A stretch of DNA of 64,000 bases from Intestinimonas sp. (GTDB lineage: Bacteria; Bacillota; Clostridia; Oscillospirales; Oscillospiraceae). Below the pieces are notes generated by a model. It saw only the letters and a program-made list of their open reading frames with translations, was not told the DNA's origin and did no database searches. Made by a program: the position numbers and the translations under genes. The stretch is taken from assembly GCA_022653075.1 (NCBI GenBank), contig JALCSB010000013.1, forward strand, positions 1 through 64,000. Direction: 5' to 3'. Of the stretch, positions 1 to 7,639 are shown in pieces. Every line of letters starts with the position of its first letter. Within the stretch, counting starts at the first letter, position 1.

Positions 1-150
1 TTCTGCCTCGTAACGGTTTCGCCATCCTTTCACTGTCTCAAAATTCACACCCGCAATTCGGGCTGCCTCGCTTGTGCTCAATTCGCCGTTTCTGCACTTC
101 ATAACGGTACTCAGTTTTTCTTCTGAATTTACTTTCTGCTTTCGTGGCAT
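1..150 (-). CDS. Transposase OrfA-like helix-turn-helix protein, 5' part only
   Basis: The reading frame starts at an ATG at 148-150 and runs off the left edge of the window after 50 codons. The residues seen form a short basic start (MPRKQKV), then a helix-turn-helix with the STSEAARIAGVNFETVKGW core, typical of the DNA-binding OrfA half of IS3-type transposases and related HTH_28/29 proteins. The catalytic part would lie outside the window, so the family is inferred from the N-terminus alone. Nested inverted repeats directly upstream fit the end of an insertion sequence. Confidence 0.6.
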   Translation of the reverse strand, partial: MPRKQKVNSEEKLSTVMKCRNGELSTSEAARIAGVNFETVKGWRNRYEAE

Positions 151-154
151 ACAA

Positions 155-212
155 ATGCTCCCTTCATAAGTAACAGTGTTTTTTGTTTCACTGTCTCCTA
201 TAAAGGGAGCAT
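155..212. repeat. Nested inverted repeats at probable IS end
   Basis: Two nested inverted repeats lie just upstream of the transposase start. The outer pair is ATGCTCCCTT (155-164) with AAGGGAGCAT (203-212). The inner pair is ACAGTG (173-178) with CACTGT (189-194). They probably mark the terminal region of the insertion sequence and could also fold into a leader hairpin. The exact IS boundary and target duplication cannot be placed because the other end is outside the window. Confidence 0.5.
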
Positions 213-264
213 ATCACCAGTCCGGCGCTGCGCTTCAGCTTCTTTAGCTGACGATCCTTCAGGG

Positions 265-1764
265 TTATTTCTGCAGCTTTTCAATTCCGGTGCGAATGCG
301 GCGCAGGCTTTCTTCTTTCCCGAGAATGGAGCAGATTTCCACTGCGCCGCCTGGAGTAACGGCCTTTCCTGAGACCGCAACCCGCACGGGCCACATGATG
401 CGGCCGTTTTTTACCTCCAGCTGTGCAGCAAGGTTTATGAGCGCGTCGTGGATACCGCTGGAGGCCCAGTGATCCAAGGCCTCCAGGACCGGAAGCGCGG
501 CCTGAAGCGCGGCCAAAGAGTTTTCCTGATTGGTTTTCATCTTCTTGTGAATATAGAGTTCCGTGGAGTAATCGGGTAATGTGTCGAAAAAGTCCACCTG
601 CGGTGCGATGTCCTCCCAAGTGTCGCACCGGGACTGAACCAGCGGCGCGATCAGGGACAGGTCCAGCTCCGGATTTTTAACGGCCGCCTTCAAGTAAGGC
701 TCTGCGCCGGCGAAAAACTCATCGGGTGGAAGGGTACGGAGGTAGTTTGCATTAAAATATTTGAGTTTTTCCAGATCAAAGATGGCGGGGGACTTGGAGA
801 TGCCGCCGATGTCAAAGACTTTGGCCAGCTCGTCCAGGGTAAAAAACTCCTGTTCGCAGTCCTCCCCCCGGGGGGACCAGCCCAACAGGGCCACATAGTT
901 TACCACGGCGGGTGAGAGGAAGCCCATGGCCAAAAGGTCTTCGTAAGAGGGGTCCCCGTGACGTTTGGACATCTTATTGTGGGAGTCCCGCATGACGGGA
1001 GAGCAGTGAATATAGGTGGGCACTTCCCAGCCGAAGGCCTGATACAGCAGATTGTATTTGGGCGCGGAAGAGAGATACTCAGAGCCGCGGACTACATGCG
1101 TAATGCCCATCAGGTGATCGTCGATAACATTGGCGAAATTGTAGGTGGGAAGTCCATCCGACTTAATCAGAATCTGATCGTCCAGCGTCTCGTTTTCCAC
1201 CGTGATGTCGCCGAAGACAGCATCGTGAAAGGTGGTGGTACCTGTCTCCGGGATCTTCTGACGGATAACGTAGGGTATGCCGGCAGTCAATTTTTCATTG
1301 ATCTCGGCCTGGGTGAGGCGGCGGCAGTGTCCGTCATAGCCGCCCACATTCTTGCCGTCTGCGGCGGCGTGAAGGGCTTCCAGCCGCTCCTTGTCACAGA
1401 AGCAGCGGTAGGCCACGCCCTGTTCTACCAGCAGCGCGGCGTATTTGCCATAAAAATCCCGGCGCTGAGTCTGGACATAGGGACCCACGGGACCTCCCAC
1501 ATCCGGACCCTCGTCCCAGTTGAGGCCGCATTTGCGCAGCGTGGCGTAGATCACGTCGGTGGCGCCTTCCACAAAACGCTCCTGATCGGTGTCCTCAATA
1601 CGCAGAATAAAGTCCCCGCCGCTGTGCCGGGCAATCAGCCAGGTATATAGGGCGGTGCGGAGGTTGCCCACATGCATGTAACCCGTGGGCGAGGGCGCAA
1701 ACCGGGTACGGACCCGGCCTTTCGGAATCCGGGCCTCCATCTCGTTGAACCATTGCTTATTCAA
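265..1764 (-). CDS. gltX: Glutamyl-tRNA synthetase
   Basis: Class I aminoacyl-tRNA synthetase of 499 residues that charges tRNA-Glu (and, in bacteria lacking GlnRS, often tRNA-Gln) in the cytosol. The N-terminal Rossmann half carries FAPSPTGYMHVGNLRTA with the HIGH-type signature near residues 30-34. The KMSKRHG loop lies near residue 265. The C-terminal half is the helical anticodon-binding domain. The start is a TTG preceded at good spacing by GGAGGA; the next ATG is eight codons inside. The gene is divergent from trpS, and their promoters overlap. Confidence 0.95.
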   Translation of the reverse strand: MNKQWFNEMEARIPKGRVRTRFAPSPTGYMHVGNLRTALYTWLIARHSGGDFILRIEDTDQERFVEGATDVIYATLRKCGLNWDEGPDVGGPVGPYVQTQRRDFYGKYAALLVEQGVAYRCFCDKERLEALHAAADGKNVGGYDGHCRRLTQAEINEKLTAGIPYVIRQKIPETGTTTFHDAVFGDITVENETLDDQILIKSDGLPTYNFANVIDDHLMGITHVVRGSEYLSSAPKYNLLYQAFGWEVPTYIHCSPVMRDSHNKMSKRHGDPSYEDLLAMGFLSPAVVNYVALLGWSPRGEDCEQEFFTLDELAKVFDIGGISKSPAIFDLEKLKYFNANYLRTLPPDEFFAGAEPYLKAAVKNPELDLSLIAPLVQSRCDTWEDIAPQVDFFDTLPDYSTELYIHKKMKTNQENSLAALQAALPVLEALDHWASSGIHDALINLAAQLEVKNGRIMWPVRVAVSGKAVTPGGAVEICSILGKEESLRRIRTGIEKLQK

Positions 1765-1798
1765 AATGATTCCTCCAAAAAATGATCAAGTGTATTTC

Positions 1799-1827
1799 AT
1801 TTTACTTTGATGGGTAAAACTTGTCAA
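1799..1827 (-). promoter_or_regulatory. Sigma-A promoter of gltX
   Basis: On the minus strand TTGACA (1822-1827) and TAAAAT (1799-1804) are separated by exactly 17 bases and point at gltX. The -35 box shares bases with the divergent trpS promoter. I see no T-box leader for either synthetase gene. Confidence 0.7.
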
Positions 1828-1849
1828 GCAAAGAGGGATGTGTTATGAT
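1821..1849 (+). promoter_or_regulatory. Sigma-A promoter of trpS operon
   Basis: TTGTCA (1821-1826) and TATGAT (1844-1849) with a 17-base spacer point toward trpS, whose ATG lies about 47 bases after the predicted transcription start. The -35 element overlaps the gltX -35 element on the other strand. Confidence 0.6.
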
Positions 1850-1903
1850 AACTTAGTATGCGAATGCGCTGCTTGCGACGCACTTTTAGAGGTGTATTTT
1901 ACG

Positions 1904-2917
1904 ATGGAAAACAAAACGCAGAAAAAAGTGATTCTTTCCGGTATCCAGCCCAGCGGTGAGCTGACGCTGGGTTCCTATCTTGGGGCCATTAAAAACTGGG
2001 TGGCTCTGGCGGACGAATATGACTGCTATTATATGATGGCGGACCTCCACTCAATCACAGTCCGGCAGAATCCCGCGGATTTGCGCCGGCGGACGCTGAC
2101 GCAGATGGCGGCCTATATGGCCTGCGGTCTGGACCCGAAGAAGAGCACCATTTTCGTCCAGTCTCATGTTCCGGCTCACACCCAGCTGGGCTGGGTGCTG
2201 GACTGCTACACCATGTTCGGTGAGCTCTCCCGCATGACCCAGTTTAAGGACAAATCCGCCAAGAATGCCGACAACATCAATGCAGGCCTTTTTACGTATC
2301 CTTCCCTTATGGCCGCCGACATCCTGCTGTATCAGGCCAACCTGGTGCCGGTGGGCGACGATCAGAAACAGCATGTTGAGATCTGCCGGGATATTGCCAG
2401 CCGCTTTAACGGCGTTTACGGCGATGTGTTTACCCTCCCGGAGCCATTCATTCCCAAGGTGGGCGCCCGGGTCATGTCCCTTACTAGCCCGGAGAACAAA
2501 ATGTCCAAGTCCGACAAGGACCCCGGCGGTTGTGTCTATATCCTGGAGAAGCCGGAGGATATTGTGCGTAAGTTCAAAAAGGCGGTTACCGACAGCGACA
2601 CCGAGCACTGCGTCCGCTTCGACCGCGATGGCAAGCCTGGTGTCAGTAACCTGATGACCATTTATTCCGCCGCCGTCGGGAAGACCTTTGCGGAGATTGA
2701 GGCTGAATTTGACGGCAGGGGCTACGGCGACTTCAAGTCAGCGGTGGGCGAGGCCGTCGTGGAGCTTTTACGGCCCATCCGGGAGGAGACCGAGCGGCTG
2801 CTGGCGGACAAGTCCTATTTGGAATCCGTCTACCGTGCGGGGGCGGAGAAGGCCGGCTATGTGGCAGGCAAGACCCTGCGAAAAGTTTATAAAAAGGTCG
2901 GTTTTCTGCCCCGATAA
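1904..2917 (+). CDS. trpS: Tryptophanyl-tRNA synthetase
   Basis: Class I synthetase of 337 residues charging tRNA-Trp. The start is placed at the ATG at 1904 because an AGAGGTG ribosome binding site lies just upstream and the protein then begins in family style (MENKTQKKVILSGIQPSG). The HIGH-equivalent TLGSYLGA is near residues 21-28 and ENKMSKS near residue 200. An upstream in-frame ATG at 1838 would add a cysteine-rich tail unlike the family and is rejected. The next gene follows 21 bases on, so trpS appears to head a run with cell-envelope sugar genes. Confidence 0.95.
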   Translation: MENKTQKKVILSGIQPSGELTLGSYLGAIKNWVALADEYDCYYMMADLHSITVRQNPADLRRRTLTQMAAYMACGLDPKKSTIFVQSHVPAHTQLGWVLDCYTMFGELSRMTQFKDKSAKNADNINAGLFTYPSLMAADILLYQANLVPVGDDQKQHVEICRDIASRFNGVYGDVFTLPEPFIPKVGARVMSLTSPENKMSKSDKDPGGCVYILEKPEDIVRKFKKAVTDSDTEHCVRFDRDGKPGVSNLMTIYSAAVGKTFAEIEAEFDGRGYGDFKSAVGEAVVELLRPIREETERLLADKSYLESVYRAGAEKAGYVAGKTLRKVYKKVGFLPR

Positions 2918-2938
2918 GCAGACTAAAGGAGCAATGGA

Positions 2939-4057
2939 ATGAAACTGGAATTTACCATCATGGGGATGGTCATCGCAGCGCTGGCGGTTTCCCTTGTGGT
3001 GGCGTTCATTTTTACACCGGTGGCAAAGGCACTGGCGCAAAAGGTTGGCGCCATGGATGTGCCGAAGGACAACCGCAGGATGCACCACCACCCGATTCCG
3101 CGTATGGGCGGGCTGGCGATCTTTTTCGGCTTTTTGCTTTCCACCCTGATCTTCGTTCCGCTGGATACCCAGCTTCGTGGTATGTTGCTGGGCTCTGTCA
3201 TCATCGTGGTGCTCGGCATTTTCGATGATATTTACTCTTTGCATGCCGGTTTCAAGTTTGTAGTGCAGATTGTGGCCGCGCTGGTGGCCGTCCTGTCCGG
3301 CAATGTGATTCAGATCATCTCCAACCCTAATATTTTCAGCTCCAATCCCTACTGGGATCTGGGTACTCTGGCCATGCCGGTTACCGTAATCTGGATCGTT
3401 GCCATTACCAACGCGGTGAATCTGATTGACGGACTGGATGGTTTGGCTGTGGGTGTGTCCGCCATCAGTTCCATGACCTTAATGGTTATCGCACTGGTGG
3501 TCAGTGAGCCGGTGGTGGCGATCCTGATGGCGGCTTTGGTGGGCGGCTGTCTGGGATTTATGCCCTATAACCTGAATCCTGCCAAAATTTTTATGGGCGA
3601 TACCGGCTCTACCTTCTTAGGTTTTGTACTGGGTGTAGTGTCTATCCAGGGCCTGTTTAAGCTGTATACGATTATTTCCTTTGTGGTACCTTTCATTATG
3701 CTGGGCCTGCCTATCTTTGATACCTGCTTTGCCTTCATCCGTCGCATTGCCCACGGGCAAAGCCCCATGCACGCGGACCGGAGCCATGTCCATCACCGGC
3801 TGATCGATATGGGCTTTTCCCAAAAGCAGGCGGTGGCTGTCCTGTATATCATTAGCGCAATCCTGGGCCTGTCCGCCGTGGTTCTCACCACCAGCGGGCC
3901 GCTGAAGGCCATGCTGGTGCTGCTGGCCCTGTGCGCGGCCGGAAGTGTGGCCGCCCATATTTTTATGGGAAACAACCATCTTAACGGAGAAAAGAAGCAT
4001 ACGGAAACCACCAGGCAATCGCCTGAGGACAGTGAAAACGAGGGGGAAAAGTCATGA
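2939..4057 (+). CDS. Undecaprenyl-phosphate GlcNAc-1-phosphate transferase (WecA/TagO family)
   Basis: Polytopic membrane protein of 372 residues in the MraY/WecA family. It moves a sugar-1-phosphate, usually GlcNAc-1-P, from the UDP-sugar onto undecaprenyl phosphate to start teichoic acid or other envelope polymers. Family marks seen are NLIDGLDGLA, the Mg-binding MGDTGSTFLG and the cytoplasmic HADRSHVHHRL motif characteristic of the WecA/TagO branch. The C-terminal tail is hydrophilic. The stop overlaps the start of the epimerase gene in an ATGA, a coupling that supports a role in making and using a GlcNAc/ManNAc lipid carrier. Sugar specificity is inferred. Confidence 0.85.
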   Translation: MKLEFTIMGMVIAALAVSLVVAFIFTPVAKALAQKVGAMDVPKDNRRMHHHPIPRMGGLAIFFGFLLSTLIFVPLDTQLRGMLLGSVIIVVLGIFDDIYSLHAGFKFVVQIVAALVAVLSGNVIQIISNPNIFSSNPYWDLGTLAMPVTVIWIVAITNAVNLIDGLDGLAVGVSAISSMTLMVIALVVSEPVVAILMAALVGGCLGFMPYNLNPAKIFMGDTGSTFLGFVLGVVSIQGLFKLYTIISFVVPFIMLGLPIFDTCFAFIRRIAHGQSPMHADRSHVHHRLIDMGFSQKQAVAVLYIISAILGLSAVVLTTSGPLKAMLVLLALCAAGSVAAHIFMGNNHLNGEKKHTETTRQSPEDSENEGEKS

Positions 4058-5205
4058 AGCCTCTCAAGGTAATGACCATTTTCGGCACCCGGCCCGAGGC
4101 GATTAAAATGGCACCATTGGTGCAGGAATTCGCCGTCCGGCCCGAAATCGAGGGTATTTGCTGCGTGACGGCTCAGCACCGTCAGATGCTCGATTCCGTA
4201 CTGGAAATTTTTCATCTTACACCGGATTATGACCTGAATATCATGGAACCCCGTCAGACCCTGTCCACGATCACCAGCAAGTGCTTGCTGGGCATGGAGG
4301 ATGTGATGAAAAAGGCACAGCCGGACCTAGTGCTGGTTCACGGCGACACCTCCACCACTTTTGCGGGTGCGCTGGCGGCCTATTATCAGAAGGTGATGGT
4401 GGGTCATGTGGAAGCTGGTCTGCGCACCGGGGACAAATATTCTCCCTTCCCGGAGGAAATGAACCGCACGCTGGTGGGAGATATTGCGGATCTGCACTTC
4501 TGCCCCACCGTGACCAACCGGGACAATCTGGCCCGGGAGGGTATTACTCGGGGGGTATTCGTTACGGGCAACACCGTAATTGACGCACTGAAAACCACGG
4601 TCCGCCAGGATTTTCAATTCAGCACCCAACTGCTCAATGAGCTGGATTATGCCCATAAAAAGGTCATCCTGGTGACCTGCCACCGCAGAGAAAACTACGG
4701 CGCGCCCATGCATCATATCATGTCAGCTCTGCGCCGTGTGGCGGAAACCTTTCCCGACGTGGAGCTGGTCTATCCCGTGCACCTGTCCCCGGTGGTACAG
4801 CAGGCTGCGCATGAAGGGCTGGATGGTGCACCTCGGGTTCACCTTATCGAACCGCTGACTGCCGACGAGATGCACAACTTAATGGCACGTTGTTATCTGG
4901 TGATGACCGACTCCGGCGGCTTGCAGGAGGAGGCGCCCGCTCTGGGTAAGCCTGTCCTGGTTCTTCGCCGGGAGACGGAACGGCCAGAGGCCGTTACGGC
5001 CGGGACAGTCTGCTTGGCGGGCACGGAGGAGGAGTCTATCTTCGCGTTAGCCCGGGGACTCATCACGGAACCTGCGGCTTATGCCGGCATGGCCAGGGCG
5101 GTCAACCCGTATGGCGATGGCCATGCCTGCGCCCGGATTACGGACGCCATTCTCTGGAAATTCGGAAGGCGGGACCAGCCGCCGCAGGAGTTTTCCGCCG
5201 GCTGA
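4054..5205 (+). CDS. wecB: UDP-N-acetylglucosamine 2-epimerase (non-hydrolysing)
   Basis: Cytosolic enzyme of 383 residues interconverting UDP-GlcNAc and UDP-ManNAc, supplying ManNAc for teichoic-acid linkage units or capsule. The GT-B-like fold is recognised by FGTRPEAIKMAPLV at the N-terminus, GHVEAGLRTGD, the following EEMNR, and the C-terminal TDSGGLQEEAPALGKPV segment. Length matches the family. It overlaps the preceding transferase gene by four bases. The orthologue is called mnaA in Gram-positives. Confidence 0.92.
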   Translation: MKPLKVMTIFGTRPEAIKMAPLVQEFAVRPEIEGICCVTAQHRQMLDSVLEIFHLTPDYDLNIMEPRQTLSTITSKCLLGMEDVMKKAQPDLVLVHGDTSTTFAGALAAYYQKVMVGHVEAGLRTGDKYSPFPEEMNRTLVGDIADLHFCPTVTNRDNLAREGITRGVFVTGNTVIDALKTTVRQDFQFSTQLLNELDYAHKKVILVTCHRRENYGAPMHHIMSALRRVAETFPDVELVYPVHLSPVVQQAAHEGLDGAPRVHLIEPLTADEMHNLMARCYLVMTDSGGLQEEAPALGKPVLVLRRETERPEAVTAGTVCLAGTEEESIFALARGLITEPAAYAGMARAVNPYGDGHACARITDAILWKFGRRDQPPQEFSAG

Positions 5206-5242
5206 GTGCTCATCCGGCCGGCGCGCGGAAGGGAGCCAGCGC

Positions 5243-5989
5243 GTGGAACAGAGAAATAAGCTCATTATGACCCTGCTCATCGCGGCGGTGATTGTCGTTG
5301 CGGTGCTGTCCAGCTTTGGCCTGGGCCTGTTCGGGCTGAATACGCCGGAGGTAAAGTTGCCGGATGCTTCCCCGACTGAGAGCGGAACAGGGACTGGTTT
5401 GGGCAATGCGGCTCTGGTGGAGGTTACGCCGGAAACGGTGCAGAGTGTGCTAAAAACTCTGAGCCGCCCGGGGAGCTATACCAGAACCGTGACCATTGAG
5501 ACTTTTTCGGATACGGCCAGCAATACGGAGACGGCGCGCGTCTGGGTAGACGATGGCTGGACCCGAGTGGACCTGACCTACGACGGCGGATGGGTCCAAC
5601 ACAGCATTGTAGGAGACGGTGTGCGCTATCTCTGGTACAACGGTGGGAAGCACTACGTGTCTTTTCCCGCTGACAGCAAGGAAGCGGACTTGGCGCAGCA
5701 GATTCCGACTTATGAGGATGTGCTGGAACTGGACCAGAGCCTTATTTCCGATACCGGCTATCAGGACCGGGAAGGGCTGGCCTGCGTGTATGTAACGGTA
5801 ACGGTACCGGAGCTGTCCGGCTATCTGGAGACCTATTGGGTTTCTGTATCCAGCGGGCTTCTGGTCTCCTCCGAAACCTATAAGGACGGGACCCTGGCTT
5901 ATCGCATGAGCGCCTATACCATGGAGTCCCCGGTGACGCGGGCGGATTTTTCCCTGCCGGATGGTACGGTTCTGCATACCGTGTCCTGA
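5243..5989 (+). CDS. Membrane-anchored hypothetical protein, LolA-like fold suspected
   Basis: A 248-residue protein. The start is placed at the GTG at 5243, which follows GGAAGGGAG at suitable spacing; a later ATG is at 5268. Residues about 8-28 form one hydrophobic anchor, followed by a Thr/Ser/Gly-rich linker and an extracytoplasmic domain of alternating strands with many Tyr and Trp, resembling lipoprotein-sorting LolA/DUF4367-like domains. It is the last gene of the trpS run, so a link to envelope polymer assembly is possible but unproven. No catalytic motif is recognised. Confidence 0.6.
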   Translation: MEQRNKLIMTLLIAAVIVVAVLSSFGLGLFGLNTPEVKLPDASPTESGTGTGLGNAALVEVTPETVQSVLKTLSRPGSYTRTVTIETFSDTASNTETARVWVDDGWTRVDLTYDGGWVQHSIVGDGVRYLWYNGGKHYVSFPADSKEADLAQQIPTYEDVLELDQSLISDTGYQDREGLACVYVTVTVPELSGYLETYWVSVSSGLLVSSETYKDGTLAYRMSAYTMESPVTRADFSLPDGTVLHTVS

Positions 5990-6027
5990 GCCGGAAGGTC
6001 CGGGACATTTTGTCAGTATAAATCAAA

Positions 6028-6080
6028 CAGCCATTAGAGCTTGACGTTTGCATTCAGTACACGTCAAGCCCTAATGGCTG
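6028..6080. terminator. Convergent hairpin between the anchored protein gene and folA
   Basis: A 20-base stem (6028-6047 with 6061-6080) with a single mismatch lies between two convergent genes. The T-tract after it is short (CTTTAG), so efficiency as an intrinsic terminator is uncertain, but position and stability fit a bidirectional terminator. Confidence 0.55.
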
Positions 6081-6127
6081 CTTTAGCGTATGGTATAAGA
6101 GGATACGAGGGGCAGTTCTGTTTTATA

Positions 6128-6607
6128 TCAGGGCTTCCGGTCGTAAGTAATATAGCGAAATCCAAGTCCGTTGTGTTCCATCAGCGGGGAGACCTCCGTG
6201 ACGGTCCAAGCGGGTTCCATGTCCAAGTCGGGGAAAAAGACGTCCGCGGGAAAGACCGTTTCCAGGCGGGTCAGATAGACGCGGGTACAGTAGGGCAGTA
6301 ACTGGTGATAGACCAGACCACCGCCCACTACAAAGGAATCCTCCGGCGCCTCTGCCAGCAGGGAGGGGAGATCATGGAAGATCTCCGCGTTGTCGGCGCG
6401 AAAACCGGCTGTCCGGGAGAGAATCAGATTTCTTCGGCCGGGCAGAGGTTTTCCACCGGGAAAGGTGGACAGCGTTTTCCGCCCGAGAATCATGGGATGA
6501 CTCATGGTAAGGGATTGAAACCGCTTGAGGTCCGCGGGGATGTAAACCAGCAATTTTCCAGAATTACCAATTCCCCAGTCCTGGTCGGCGGCTACTAGGA
6601 TATTCAT
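6128..6607 (-). CDS. folA: Dihydrofolate reductase
   Basis: A 159-residue NADPH-dependent reductase regenerating tetrahydrofolate after thymidylate synthesis. The start at 6607 follows AGGAGG by nine bases and gives the family N-terminus MNILVAADQDWGIG. Other marks are the KRFQSLTMSHPMILGRKT segment and the VVGGGLVYHQLL cofactor-binding stretch. It lies downstream of thyA, with which it works: ThyA oxidises methylene-THF to DHF and FolA reduces it. A hairpin and a separate promoter lie between the two genes. Confidence 0.95.
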   Translation of the reverse strand: MNILVAADQDWGIGNSGKLLVYIPADLKRFQSLTMSHPMILGRKTLSTFPGGKPLPGRRNLILSRTAGFRADNAEIFHDLPSLLAEAPEDSFVVGGGLVYHQLLPYCTRVYLTRLETVFPADVFFPDLDMEPAWTVTEVSPLMEHNGLGFRYITYDRKP

Positions 6608-6692
6608 CAGGTAGCTCCTCCTTTGGATGGCCAATCAGAATAGGATACTTTCCTCCAGCTTCCAGTTAGTATGGCCTAATTCCATGCGATAT

Positions 6693-6721
6693 ACTTTACC
6701 AGACTGCTGTAAAAATTGCAA
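6693..6721 (-). promoter_or_regulatory. Probable folA promoter
   Basis: On the minus strand TTGCAA (6716-6721) and TAAAGT (6693-6698) are separated by 17 bases, about 90 bases before the folA start. The -10 box is only a 4 of 6 match. Confidence 0.45.
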
Positions 6722-6741
6722 TCACTTTTTGGTTGAATACT

Positions 6742-6775
6742 GGGGGGCGCGCTGTGGTATCGCAGCGCGCCCCCC
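6742..6775 (-). terminator. Hairpin after thyA
   Basis: A perfect 13-base GC-rich stem (6742-6754 with 6763-6775) with an eight-base loop lies three bases past the thyA stop. There is no clear U-tract on the minus-strand transcript, so it may be a partial terminator or an RNA-stabilising 3' hairpin. Confidence 0.5.
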
Positions 6776-6778
6776 ATT

Positions 6779-7609
6779 TTAAACTGCTACTTCGATTTTA
6801 TCCTGGAAAGGATTGAAGGTGTAGTGATCTAGATGAAAATCGTCTTTAGTAACAGCGTAGAAATCTGTGATGGGACGGCTTATGACCAGTTCCGGCGCGG
6901 GACGCTGCTCCTGCTGAATCAGCTTTCGGACGATAGGAATGTGCCGGTCATAGATGTGGGCGTCCGCAATGACGTGAACTAACTCACCCGGCTTCAGGCC
7001 GGATACGTTTGCAAAAATCAGCAGCAGGAACGCATATTGGACGCAATTCCATGCACCGGCTGCCAGGATATCCTGAGAGCGCTGATGGAGGATGGCGTTC
7101 AGCCGGTCTCCGCTTACGTTGAAGGTCATGGAATAGGCGCAGGGCGCCAGCGCCATTTCATGCAAGTCCTGAAAATTGTACATGCTGGTCAGGATACGAC
7201 GGGAGGCCGGGTCGTGCTTCAGCTGATAGAGCACATGGTCCACCTGGTCACAGAGCCCCTCCGGAAACTGATATTTGACACCGAGCTGATACCCATACGC
7301 CTTGCCGATGGAGCCGTTCTCATCGGCCCATTGATCCCAGATATGGCTGCTCAGATCATGAATATTATTGGATTTTTTCTGCCAGATCCATAGAATCTCA
7401 TCCAGCGCGCTTTTCCAGTACGTCCGGCGGAGCGTGACCACGGGAAACTCTTCCTGGAGGTTATAGCGGTTTATAACACCAAATTTTTTAATTGTATGGG
7501 CCGGTGTGCCGTCCGGCCAGTGAGGGCGGACAGCCTGATCGGTATCCCATACTCCGTTTTTGAGCACGTCTTTGCACATGGCGACAAAGACTTCGTCTGC
7601 CTTACTCAT
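6779..7609 (-). CDS. thyA: Thymidylate synthase
   Basis: A 276-residue enzyme methylating dUMP with methylene-THF. The catalytic cysteine is Cys157 in LAPCAYSM; Arg137/Arg138 in SRRIL supply the phosphate-binding arginine of the neighbouring subunit, and HQRSQD holds the second phosphate-binding arginine. The position after the catalytic Cys is Ala, not the His seen in E. coli ThyA, and the usual LGxPFN stretch reads AAGAWN, so this is a divergent branch. The gene starts 30 bases after the uvrA stop with its own AAAGGAG site, so it is probably co-transcribed with uvrBA. Confidence 0.93.
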   Translation of the reverse strand: MSKADEVFVAMCKDVLKNGVWDTDQAVRPHWPDGTPAHTIKKFGVINRYNLQEEFPVVTLRRTYWKSALDEILWIWQKKSNNIHDLSSHIWDQWADENGSIGKAYGYQLGVKYQFPEGLCDQVDHVLYQLKHDPASRRILTSMYNFQDLHEMALAPCAYSMTFNVSGDRLNAILHQRSQDILAAGAWNCVQYAFLLLIFANVSGLKPGELVHVIADAHIYDRHIPIVRKLIQQEQRPAPELVISRPITDFYAVTKDDFHLDHYTFNPFQDKIEVAV

Positions 7610-7639
7610 GATTTCTCCTTTCCGCGCCGTTCCGGCGTC

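Noticed and set aside
1838-1903. Longer N-terminus for trpS from the ATG at 1838
   Set aside because: It would add 22 Cys-rich residues absent from the family, lies within the predicted promoter, and has no ribosome site.
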